A DNA stretch of 64,000 nt, from assembly GCF_003122365.1 (NCBI RefSeq), contig NZ_CP029254.1:1-64000 (forward strand). Reading direction: 5' to 3'. This stretch comes from Streptomyces spongiicola. GTDB lineage: Bacteria; Actinomycetota; Actinomycetes; Streptomycetales; Streptomycetaceae. Below the pieces are notes generated by a model, which did no database searches, had not been told where the DNA came from, and was given only the letters and a program-made list of their open reading frames with translations. Position 1 is the first letter of the stretch; each line of letters opens with the position of its first letter. A program made the translations under genes and the position numbers. Of the stretch, positions 25,317 through 33,338 are shown in pieces.

Positions 25317-26057
25317 ATGCCGGAAGTCCGCCACACCCCCGTGGCCCCCACCCGCACCCAGCGCCTGGCCTCCGGTGGGGAGATCGAGGCGCACCGGCAC
25401 GACGACCACCAGATCGTCTACGCGGGCCGCGGGGTGCTGGCCGTCACCACCGGCGCCGGTTCCTGGGTCGCCCCGGCGACGCGCGCCATCTGGGTCCCGG
25501 CCGGCACCGTCCATGCCCACCAGGCGCACGGCGACCTCGAACTGCATCTGGTGGGGCTGCCCGCGCGGGAGAACCCCCTGCGTCTGGACGGCCCCGCCGT
25601 GCTCTCGGTGAGCCCGCTGCTGCGCGAGCTGATCATCGAACACACCCGCACCGAGGACGACGACAGTCCGGAGGGGACCCGGCTGCGCGCGGTCCTGCTC
25701 GACCAGCTGCGGATCTCGGTGCAGCAGCCCCTGCACCTGCCCACCCCGGCCGACCCGGTGCTGCGCCGGGTCTGCGCCCTCCTGAGCGCAGACCCGGCGG
25801 ACAGCCGCACGCTCGCCCTCCTGGGGCGTGAGGTCGGAGCGAGCGAGCGCACACTCTCCCGCCTGTTCGCCGGCGACCTCGGGATGACCTTCCCCCAGTG
25901 GCGCACCCAGCTGCGCCTGCATCGCGCCCTGGTCCTGCTGGCCGAGCAGACCCCCGTGACCCAGGTGGCGAACCGGTGCGGATGGTCCTCGACCAGCGCC
26001 TTCATCGACGTCTTCCGCCGGGCGTTCGGCCACACACCCGGTACCCACCTGCGATGA
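25317..26057 (+). CDS. AraC-family regulator with N-terminal cupin
   Basis: 246 residues. Residues 1-100 form a cupin-like sensor (HRHDDHQIVYAGRGVLAVTTGAGSWVAPATRAIWVPAGTVH). The C-terminus has two HTH motifs: SRTLALLGREVGASERTLSRLF, then VTQVANRCGWSSTSAFIDVFRRAFGHTPG. The domain order and RAFGHTPG ending are typical. The start at ATG 25317 is 54 nt from the start of the divergent MFS gene, and AraC proteins of this group usually regulate such a neighbour. Confidence 0.9.
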   Translation: MPEVRHTPVAPTRTQRLASGGEIEAHRHDDHQIVYAGRGVLAVTTGAGSWVAPATRAIWVPAGTVHAHQAHGDLELHLVGLPARENPLRLDGPAVLSVSPLLRELIIEHTRTEDDDSPEGTRLRAVLLDQLRISVQQPLHLPTPADPVLRRVCALLSADPADSRTLALLGREVGASERTLSRLFAGDLGMTFPQWRTQLRLHRALVLLAEQTPVTQVANRCGWSSTSAFIDVFRRAFGHTPGTHLR

Positions 26058-26240
26058 CCGGACGCCCGGCGGCCCCGCCCCGGCGGCCGGGATCGCCGGG
26101 GTCGCGCCGGGGTCGCCTAGGTCGCCGGGCCGGGGTCGCCGGGGAACGGGTCCTCCCCCGCCGGCCCTCCGGCCGGACCCCCCTTCCGCCGGACCCCCTT
26201 GCGACCGGTTGCCCCGCCGGGCGCCCCGGCCCCGCCGCCG

Positions 26241-27962
26241 TCACCCCGCGGCGTGGCGGGCCTCCCGGCGGTCGGCCGCGAACAGCGCCAGCGCGGGGAC
26301 CAGGGTGAAGCCGTAGATGACGAGCAGCCAGCCGAAGGAGGAGGCGAAGGCGTCCGGGGTCAGTCCGTGGTAGCGGTGCGCAGCCCGGTCCAGCACCACC
26401 GTCACCACGGCGAGGGCGGCGGAGCCGCCGATGCGCTGGACGAGGTTGAGCTGTGCGGAGGCGTCGGGGATGGACTCGGCCCGGATCGACTGGTAGGCCC
26501 TGGTCATCGCGGGGACGATGGTCAGGCCGGTGCCCAGGCCCCGGACCGCGAGGCTCGCGCAGAGCAGGGGATAGGGAGTGGTCGAGGACAGGCCGGTGAG
26601 CGGCACGGTGGCGAGCATGGTGAGTGCGACGCCGATGACGACGGTCGCGCCTCCACCCGTCCGCTTCATCAGGACGCGGCACAGCCACGACGCGGCGACC
26701 ACTCCGACGCCTCCCGCCGACATCAGGAGACCGGTCGTGACGGCCGGCTCGCCGCGCGCCGACTGGAAGTACAGCGGGATGAGCATCATCGGGGAGTACA
26801 GCACGAAGCCGAGGCAGAGGATGTTGACCGCGGCGGTCCGGTAGACGCGGTGGCCGAACAGGCGCACGTCGAGCAGGGGGAAGTCGGCGCGCAGTTCCCG
26901 GACCACGAACACCGCGCCGCTCAGCACGGCGAGCAGCAGCGGGACCAGCAGGTCCGCGGAAGCGGTCCAGCCGAGTCGGGAGAAGGCGCGGAGGGCCAGG
27001 ACCGTGCAGACGGTGAGGGTCGCCGAGGACAGCAGGCCCACCACGTCCAGGGGTCTGGCCTGCCGGCTGTGCGGGGGATCCCGGGGCACACGGCGCAGGG
27101 TGACGAGGACGAGGGCGGCGCACAGGGGGACGTTCACCGCGTAGACCGCGCGCCAGCCCCCCGCCTGCACGAGCAGTCCTCCGATCGCGGGTCCCAGGAG
27201 GGGGCTGATCAGCATCACGCTGCCGTTCAGCCCCTGGACCCGGCCCAGTTGCCCGCGCGGGACCCCGCGGGTGAGCAGGATCGTCGACGCGGGGACGAGC
27301 ACTCCGGCGGCCGCTCCCGACAGGGCGCGGGCGGCTGTGAGCTCCGGCAGGCTGCGGCTGAGCGCGCAGGCCGCCGAGCCGAGCAGGAAGAGGGTGGTCG
27401 CCCAGGCGAAGACGCGTCTGACCCCGAAGCGGGTGACGAGCCAGCCCGTGGCCGGCATGAGCGCGGCCAGGGCGAGGAGGTACGTCGTCACCGCCCACTG
27501 CACCCGGCTGATGCTGCCGAGTCGGGCGGCGGTGTCGTGCAGGGACACGTTCACGATGGTGGTGTCGAGCAGGGCGAGGAAGTTGCCGCTGATCGCCGCG
27601 GCGGACGTCCAGGCTCCGGGGGCGGGCGGCCCGGCGGGCTCCGCGGGGGCGCCGGAAGCCTCCGGGGCGCGGTCGCGGGCCGGGGAGTCCGGACCGGCCA
27701 CCCGCACCTTCCGGGCCTTCCGGGCCTTCCGTATCTCCGGCATCTCCCGTGTCTCACGCATCTCACGCGTCTCACGCGTCTCCGGCGCCTCGCGCACCTT
27801 CTGCTCCCCCGCTCCGGCCGCCGGGGGCGCGGGGAGCCGGGCCGCCCCGGGGTGCGGGTCGGGGGACTCCCGGGGCCTCGGGGGGTGTACGGCCGGTTCG
27901 GGGGTTCCGGAGGCTTCCGGCGAGCAGGGCGAGCCGTCATCGGTCTGTTCGGTCGTCGACAT
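26241..27962 (-). CDS. DHA2-type MFS drug exporter (EmrB/QacA-like) with repeat-rich N-terminal extension
   Basis: 573 residues. From about residue 115 there is a standard 14-helix MFS exporter: SGNFLALLDTTIVNVSLHDTAARLG, WAVTTYLLALAALMPATGWL, and FGVRRVFAWATTLFLLGSAACAL. The first 110 residues are unusual: a Pro-rich region, then a charged tandem repeat (ETRETREMRETREM, then IRKARKARKVR) encoded by short repeats at 27709-27785. The repeat was probably made by slippage and is not part of the transporter. It is the last gene of the minus-strand cluster, 39 nt after the condensation-like gene, so it is the likely exporter of that product. Confidence 0.88.
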   Translation of the reverse strand: MSTTEQTDDGSPCSPEASGTPEPAVHPPRPRESPDPHPGAARLPAPPAAGAGEQKVREAPETRETREMRETREMPEIRKARKARKVRVAGPDSPARDRAPEASGAPAEPAGPPAPGAWTSAAAISGNFLALLDTTIVNVSLHDTAARLGSISRVQWAVTTYLLALAALMPATGWLVTRFGVRRVFAWATTLFLLGSAACALSRSLPELTAARALSGAAAGVLVPASTILLTRGVPRGQLGRVQGLNGSVMLISPLLGPAIGGLLVQAGGWRAVYAVNVPLCAALVLVTLRRVPRDPPHSRQARPLDVVGLLSSATLTVCTVLALRAFSRLGWTASADLLVPLLLAVLSGAVFVVRELRADFPLLDVRLFGHRVYRTAAVNILCLGFVLYSPMMLIPLYFQSARGEPAVTTGLLMSAGGVGVVAASWLCRVLMKRTGGGATVVIGVALTMLATVPLTGLSSTTPYPLLCASLAVRGLGTGLTIVPAMTRAYQSIRAESIPDASAQLNLVQRIGGSAALAVVTVVLDRAAHRYHGLTPDAFASSFGWLLVIYGFTLVPALALFAADRREARHAAG

Positions 27963-28001
27963 GCGGGGGCGTCCTTCGGGGTCCGCGGGGCAGGGGCCGG
28001 G

Positions 28002-29165
28002 TCAGTGCGCGTCGCCCAGCGCGTCCTCGACGTCGTCGAGGAGCGCTTCGGCCGCCTCGCGTGCGCCAGGGCGGTTGCGGCATGCGAGGGTCAGCTCGGT
28101 CGAGTTCCCCACCTGGCAGGCGCTCACGAACATCTCGACATAGGGCACGAGCATGGGGAGGGTGTAGAAGGCGGTGGGCCGGAACCGGCCGGTGCTCAGT
28201 TCGCCGGTGTCGATCGGGCCGTGGTCGGAGACGATGGCCGTACCGGGGAAGTGGGAGCCGTCGCCTGCCCATGCCTCGCCGATGGTGTTGGCGAAGGGGT
28301 TGTTCCGCCGGAAGTCCCCGCCGAGCGACGCGACCTCGCGCTTGCGGAGCAGGGCGCGGATGAGTTCGCCGTGCAGCCGCTTCCAGTCGTCGTCGCGGTT
28401 GACGTCCAGCACCAGCTGGGAGGTGAGGTTCGCGGTGGAACGCACCGAGGGGTCGTGGCGGCGCAGGTCGACGGGCACGATCAGGCGCCCCGTGTCCGTG
28501 GTGATGCTCCGGGAGACGGCGGCGGCCACCCGGGCGGTGACCGCCGTCGGGCGTGCGGGCACCCGGCGGCGGGTCCACAGGGGCGTGCCGTCGGGCGGCC
28601 CGGCTCCGAGGATCGCGGGCTGCCCCCGGAGCCGGGCGGGCGGCTTCAGCGGGGGTACCCGTCCGGCGGCGGTGCGGAAGTGGCCGTCGTCGGCGTCCGA
28701 GAGGGCGCCGAGGGGCTCCTCCCCTCGCAGCGCGCGGAAGACGTCGGCGATCCAGTGCCGCAGCCCCCGGCCGTCGGTGACGACATGGCTGGCGCGGACG
28801 ACCAGGCGGGTGGCCGGTCCTTGCCCGACGCCGACCTCGCAGACGGGACCGGTCACCACGTCGAGGTCGCGGTGGAAGAAAGACGCGCCGAGGTCCGCCG
28901 CCCCGGGGAGTTCCACGACCGGGGGGAAGGGGCCGTCCGCGCGCCAGAGAGCGGACCGCCGGCGTACGGCGAGTCCCGGGTTGGCGAGCGTGGCGGTGTG
29001 CACGGCCTCCCGCAGGGCGTCGGCGCCGATGTGCCCCTCGCCTTCGAGGACCATCTGGATCAGCTGCGGGCAGCCTGCCGCCGAGGCGGTGAGATAGCCG
29101 CGTTCGATCGGTGAGATGCGGCGCGTGTAGGGCCGTTCGGCCCTGGGCTCGGAGGTGGCGTTCAT
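28002..29165 (-). CDS. Stand-alone condensation-like acyltransferase (HxxxD), related to the LstE N-terminal domain
   Basis: 387 residues. The beginning ISPIERGYLTASAAGCPQLIQMVLEG and the active-site segment VVRASHVVTDGRGLRHWIADVFRALRGEEPLG run in parallel with LstE (SPTEWSYLAAARLGGELLVLQLVVEG; FRASHAVMDLRGVSLWAAEVFRALRGEPPRG). The motif HVVTD is the HxxxD used by condensation domains and PapA-type acyltransferases. It probably joins the cluster's acyl chain to an alcohol or amine. It is coupled by ATGA to the PPTase-like gene upstream. Whether it acts on a carrier-bound or free acceptor is unknown. Confidence 0.82.
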   Translation of the reverse strand: MNATSEPRAERPYTRRISPIERGYLTASAAGCPQLIQMVLEGEGHIGADALREAVHTATLANPGLAVRRRSALWRADGPFPPVVELPGAADLGASFFHRDLDVVTGPVCEVGVGQGPATRLVVRASHVVTDGRGLRHWIADVFRALRGEEPLGALSDADDGHFRTAAGRVPPLKPPARLRGQPAILGAGPPDGTPLWTRRRVPARPTAVTARVAAAVSRSITTDTGRLIVPVDLRRHDPSVRSTANLTSQLVLDVNRDDDWKRLHGELIRALLRKREVASLGGDFRRNNPFANTIGEAWAGDGSHFPGTAIVSDHGPIDTGELSTGRFRPTAFYTLPMLVPYVEMFVSACQVGNSTELTLACRNRPGAREAAEALLDDVEDALGDAH

Positions 29166-29869
29166 CCTTGGTCCAGGGTGGTCGGATCGACGCTGCGGGC
29201 GGCGGGTGCGGTGGGGGACGGCCGCCACCACCACCGCACCGCCGCGGGCCGGGAGCCGGCGAGGGCGAGGTGGGTGTCCGTGCCGAGGGTGGTGGAGCAC
29301 ACCAGGTAGGGAGGGGCGTTGGTGGGGCGCCATCCCGGTCTCCAGCCGGGCAGCCGCACCCCCGCGAAGGTGTCCTTGGTGAGGTGCGAGGCCTTGATGA
29401 GCGCCTCGCACTCGGCGAAGTCGCGCAGCCGGGCCGGTCCCGGCAGGCCGAGGAGGGAGCCGAGCCACCGCAGGGCGGCGGGCCGGTCCCGTTCGTCCTG
29501 GAGGTCCACTCCCACGTGCGGGCCGGCCGACAGGGCCACGGCACCGAGGGTGCCGCAGTGCGTCACCGAGGCGGTCAGGCCGTGGGCGGGCAGGCTCCAG
29601 CGCAGGTGCCGGTCGCGCGCGAGATCACTCGCCGTCACGGCGAGGCCGTACAGCTCGCCGGCCGCGGCGATGACCAGCGAGCGCCCGGAGCCGTTGAGGC
29701 GGTGGCCCATCCGGTCGCTGGGCAGGTGGGGGTGGCGGGTGATCAGGCAGTCGATCACGCACGGTTCGGGTCGGGTGCGGCCGTGGGAGCCGCGCTCCGC
29801 GTCCTGTGCTCCTCTCGTGCCGCAGCGTCCCGCAAGCGCCGGCCGGTGTTCCACGGGTGGTACCTCCAC
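29162..29869 (-). CDS. Degenerate phosphopantetheinyl transferase-like protein
   Basis: Up to 235 residues; the start is uncertain (GTG 29869 gives the usual family length, GTG 29758 is an alternative), and neither has a strong ribosome site. The fold is suggested by SVTHCGTLGAVALSAG, PHVGVDLQDERD and FAECEALIKASHL, in the positions of the Sfp motifs. However, GVDxE reads GVDLQ and WxxKEAxxKA reads FAECEALIKA, so the metal-binding Glu and the first Lys are altered. It may be inactive, have another role, or be helped by the intact PPTase at 4986. It overlaps the next gene by ATGA. Confidence 0.65.
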   Translation of the reverse strand: MEVPPVEHRPALAGRCGTRGAQDAERGSHGRTRPEPCVIDCLITRHPHLPSDRMGHRLNGSGRSLVIAAAGELYGLAVTASDLARDRHLRWSLPAHGLTASVTHCGTLGAVALSAGPHVGVDLQDERDRPAALRWLGSLLGLPGPARLRDFAECEALIKASHLTKDTFAGVRLPGWRPGWRPTNAPPYLVCSTTLGTDTHLALAGSRPAAVRWWWRPSPTAPAARSVDPTTLDQG

Positions 29870-29941
29870 GGTGGGTCGCGTTCCGCCCTGCCCGGTCCCG
29901 GCGGCCCTCGGCGGGGGGCCTGCCGGGGGCGCCGGCCAGGA

Positions 29942-32257
29942 CTACGTGTCGAGGACGGCCGCCGCGTAGCTGCCGCCGTAGGCGAAGCCGGACAGCAGGA
30001 CGCGGCCGGGCGGCGCCGCACCGCACAGCGCGGCCACGAGTCCCAGCGCGGCGGCGCTGCCGTAGGTCTCTCCCAGCAGCGCCTTGGGGGCCGCCACGGG
30101 CCGGCCGGCGAGGCCGGCGAGCTTCAGTGCCCGGGTCTGGGCGATGTCGACGAGGCTGTAGCCGGAGGCCGCCGAGACGACGGTGCCGATCCCGTCCGGG
30201 GCTGTGCCCGCCTCGGCCATCGCGGTGCGCAGCGCGCGTGCCCAGGCCTCGCCGTCGCGGCCGATCCCGCCGAGGCCCGCCGGTTCGCCGGAGGCGCCGA
30301 ACCCCCGCACCGCGGCGAGGGTGTCCGCGCCGCGGGAGGCGGCCGCCTCCTCGCTCTCGAGCAGGATCGCGGCGGCGCCCTCGGTGAGCACGGTGCCGGT
30401 GCGGCCCCCGGGGACCACGTGCGCGGTGCGTGCGTAGCCGGGGAGGGCGGCCTGTGTGGCGAGGGCCTTGCCGGGGAACTCGTCGGCGGCCACGACCATG
30501 ATCCGGTCGGCCGCCCCGCGGGCGATGACCCGGGCCGCCAGTTGCAGCGCGAGGAGGGAACTGGTGCCTCCGTTGGCGATGGTGGCGGTGTAGCCGCGGT
30601 AGCGGTTCAGCATCGCCACGTGCCCGGCCGCCGCGTTGACGACGGTGTTGGCGAACAGCGCGGGGTTGGCGCCCGCGATGCCGTGCCGCAGCACGCCCTC
30701 GTGGAACCGGAGCACCGAAGTGTAGGGCCCGTAGCCGGTGGCGAACACGATGCCGGTCGCCTCGGCCTCGGCGCGCGAGGGTTTTCCGTGCCGGCCGTAG
30801 AGGTCGGCGACCGCGGCGGTGGCGAGCAGGCTCAGCGGGTCCATGCGGCGGGCGCGGCTGGGGTTGATGGCGCGGGACACCGCGTCGGCGTCGACGCGGC
30901 CGACCGGCACCTCGCCGATGCCCCGGACGTGTTCGGTGCGGGTGTAGCAGGGGCGACGGCCGCTGAGTGCGGCGACGAGGGCGGCGGTGTCGGCGGCGTC
31001 GCCCGCGAGGCCGGCCGCGCCGGTCACCACGACCCGGTGCGGCGGCTCGGTGCGCCGGGTGCCCCGCCCGGTCCGCCCCGGGCGGTTGAGGACCACGGAG
31101 GCGTTGTTGCCGCCGAACGCGAAGGAGTTCGACAGCACCACGCCGGGCCTGCCCTCGCGTCCGGTGCCCGGAACGATGTCGAGCCCGCTGGGGGGCTCCA
31201 GTCCGCGCGTGTTGACGGTCGGCGGCAGGACGCCGCGGTCGATCGCCAGGGCGCTGACGACCGCTTCCACCGCGCCCGCCGCACCGAGCGTGTGGCCGAG
31301 TATCGACTTCGTGGAGCTGACCGGCGGAGGAGTGGCGCCGAACAGCTTCCTGACCGCTTTCGGTTCCGAGGAGTCGTTGGCCGGTGTCCCGGTGCCGTGC
31401 AGGTTGAGGTAGTCGACGTCGTCCGGGCCGAGTCCGGCCGTCTCCAGGGCCTGGGCCATCGCGGCGCAGGCCCCTTTCCCGCTCGGGTCCGGGGCGGTCT
31501 GGTGGTATCCGTCGCAGGACAGGCCGTAGCCCCCGAGTTCGGCGAGGACGCGTGCGCCGCGCCGCTCGGCCCGGTCCGCCGGCTCCAGGACCATGAACGC
31601 GGCTCCCTCCCCGAGGGTCAGGCCCGTCGAGGCCGACATGGGCGAACAGGGCTCCGGATCGAGGGCGCCCAGGGAGCTGAACCCGTAGGCGGAGAGCGTG
31701 GCCAGGGGGTCCACTCCGCCGCACAGCACGTAGTCGACGTCCTCGCGCCACAGGAGTTCGGCCGCGTAGCCCAGTGCCACGGCGCCGGCCGCGCAGGCGT
31801 TGGAGAGCACCACGCGGGGGCCCCGCAGGTCGAACTCGGAGGCGATGTAGTCGCCGACGCAGGGCAGTTGCGCGGTCACCGCCCGCTGTGCGTCCAGTTC
31901 GCCCGCGAAGACGAGGCCGGCGTGGACGTCCTCCAGGGTGGGCATCGCACCGAGGCTGGAGCCGACCACGACCGCCACCCGCTCCCGGTCGACCGAGGAC
32001 AGGTCGAGCCCGCTGTCCCGCAGGGCCTCGCGGACGGCGGTGGCGGCCAGGCCGTAGCAGCGGTCCAGGCCGTCCGCCTGCTCCGCGGTGACCATGCCCG
32101 CCCAGTCGGTCAGCAGCTCCGAGGTGTCGAACAGGGTGTTGGGGCGGATGCCGGGGGCGCCTGCCGCGATGGAGGCCCAGCAGGTGTCGACGTCCTCCCC
32201 TGCCCCGGTGACCAGCCCGAGGCCGGTGAGGGCGATGGCGGGGGCGGGGGCGGGCAT
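29942..32257 (-). CDS. Fused ketosynthase and chain-length-factor-like protein (KS-CLF)
   Basis: 771 residues with two FabF-type halves in one chain. The first (1 to about 405) has a full active site: Cys155 (VVLSNACAAGAV), His in LNLHGTGTPAND and His in SSTKSILGHTLGAAGA. The second (about 410-771) lacks the Cys (TIANGGTSSLLALQL) and has a changed His region (VVSAASGYSLVD), while keeping PKALLGETYGSAAAL, the pattern of a chain-length factor. Type II PKS systems normally encode KS and CLF separately. Together with FabG- and FabZ-like partners this suggests a chain-reducing type II PKS. The start overlaps the GcvT-like gene (TGATG). Confidence 0.88.
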   Translation of the reverse strand: MPAPAPAIALTGLGLVTGAGEDVDTCWASIAAGAPGIRPNTLFDTSELLTDWAGMVTAEQADGLDRCYGLAATAVREALRDSGLDLSSVDRERVAVVVGSSLGAMPTLEDVHAGLVFAGELDAQRAVTAQLPCVGDYIASEFDLRGPRVVLSNACAAGAVALGYAAELLWREDVDYVLCGGVDPLATLSAYGFSSLGALDPEPCSPMSASTGLTLGEGAAFMVLEPADRAERRGARVLAELGGYGLSCDGYHQTAPDPSGKGACAAMAQALETAGLGPDDVDYLNLHGTGTPANDSSEPKAVRKLFGATPPPVSSTKSILGHTLGAAGAVEAVVSALAIDRGVLPPTVNTRGLEPPSGLDIVPGTGREGRPGVVLSNSFAFGGNNASVVLNRPGRTGRGTRRTEPPHRVVVTGAAGLAGDAADTAALVAALSGRRPCYTRTEHVRGIGEVPVGRVDADAVSRAINPSRARRMDPLSLLATAAVADLYGRHGKPSRAEAEATGIVFATGYGPYTSVLRFHEGVLRHGIAGANPALFANTVVNAAAGHVAMLNRYRGYTATIANGGTSSLLALQLAARVIARGAADRIMVVAADEFPGKALATQAALPGYARTAHVVPGGRTGTVLTEGAAAILLESEEAAASRGADTLAAVRGFGASGEPAGLGGIGRDGEAWARALRTAMAEAGTAPDGIGTVVSAASGYSLVDIAQTRALKLAGLAGRPVAAPKALLGETYGSAAALGLVAALCGAAPPGRVLLSGFAYGGSYAAAVLDT

Positions 32258-33300
32258 CAGGAGATCCTCGTGGTCAGCGAGCGGGCGACGACCCGCGGGA
32301 GGGTCACGGTGGACAGCGGGCGGCGGCGGGCCCGCTCGTCTTCGGCGGCCAGGTCGAGGCCGGGGACCCAGAAGGGCGCGTCCAGGAGGGCGAGTACGAG
32401 TTCTTCGTCGCCGTTGGCGGAAGGGGCCTGCCACAGGACCGTGCCGACGCCCCTACCGGCCGCCGTCACCTCGGCACCGGTGGCGAACCGGCTGCCGGGC
32501 GGGGCGGTGAGGGCGGTCAGCCGGGGGCCGTCCGCGGCGGGCCGCGTGAGGCCGCCGGACCCGCGGAACTCACCCGGCCGGTCCCAGTCGACCATCCAGG
32601 AGAGATCGGCCCGGTCCACCGTGAGGCCGAGGAACCCGGTGGCGCAGAGAGCCGTTCCGGCCTCCGCCCGGACGCGGTCCAGCCCCTCGCGGCCGACCGG
32701 ATGTCCGCCCTGCTCCCGCACGGCGGCCAGGACCGCCCGGTGCGCCGCCTCGGGGGCGTCGGAGACGAGCAGGTATCCGTACTCGCCGGTGGTGCCGACG
32801 CGCGCCAGGTGGGCGACCGCCGCCGGGGCACCCGGCACGGCCGCCTCCGTGACGGCGTGCAGGGGCAGTCCGGAGATGTCGAAGTCGACGAAGGCGGCGG
32901 CCACGGCCCAGGCGGCCGGGCCCTCGAACGCCGTGACGCCCCAGCCCTCGGGCTCGATCTCGGCGGTGACGCCCGGCGGCACGTCCGGCCCGTCCAGATG
33001 TCCGCGCAGTTCCCCGGCCGTGAGCGGCGTGCGGGGAAGCAGCCAGGACTCCTCGCCCGTCTCGCAGTGCAGCAGGACCGCGAACGGGGTGCCGTCGTCG
33101 TGGAGGGCGAGTGCCTCCCGGACGGTGTCCGGCTCCACGAAGTCCGCGGACTTGGTCAGGAGGCCGTCCAGGAAGGACAGCCTGTCGTCTCCGGTGAGCC
33201 GCACCAGCGGCGCGTCGATCCGGTAGGCGCCGACGGACGTGCGCACGGTGGCGTAGTCGTCGGCCATGGTGCGCAGGGCGGCGTCGGTGGTCGTGGTCAT
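32257..33300 (-). CDS. GcvT/YgfZ-like folate-binding protein
   Basis: 347 residues. The N-terminal fold begins with DAPLVRLTGDDRLSFLDGLLTK, typical of the GcvT/YgfZ family, and continues with GTTGEYGYLLVSDA (the GYxxxxP region of GcvT) and GHPVGREGLDRVRAEAGTAL. A C-terminal barrel region follows. Members bind tetrahydrofolate and transfer aminomethyl or methyl units or demethylate substrates. In this cluster it could add or remove a one-carbon group on the amino acid. The start lies 38 nt after the GNAT fusion gene and the stop is coupled to KS-CLF. The substrate is unknown. Confidence 0.75.
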   Translation of the reverse strand: MTTTTDAALRTMADDYATVRTSVGAYRIDAPLVRLTGDDRLSFLDGLLTKSADFVEPDTVREALALHDDGTPFAVLLHCETGEESWLLPRTPLTAGELRGHLDGPDVPPGVTAEIEPEGWGVTAFEGPAAWAVAAAFVDFDISGLPLHAVTEAAVPGAPAAVAHLARVGTTGEYGYLLVSDAPEAAHRAVLAAVREQGGHPVGREGLDRVRAEAGTALCATGFLGLTVDRADLSWMVDWDRPGEFRGSGGLTRPAADGPRLTALTAPPGSRFATGAEVTAAGRGVGTVLWQAPSANGDEELVLALLDAPFWVPGLDLAAEDERARRRPLSTVTLPRVVARSLTTRIS

Positions 33301-33338
33301 GGTGGGCGGTTTCCCTTCGCAGCGGTGGTGGGGGCGGG

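Noticed and set aside
29758..29869. A definite start for the PPTase-like gene
   Set aside because: Neither GTG 29869 nor GTG 29758 has a good ribosome site, so the start is left open.
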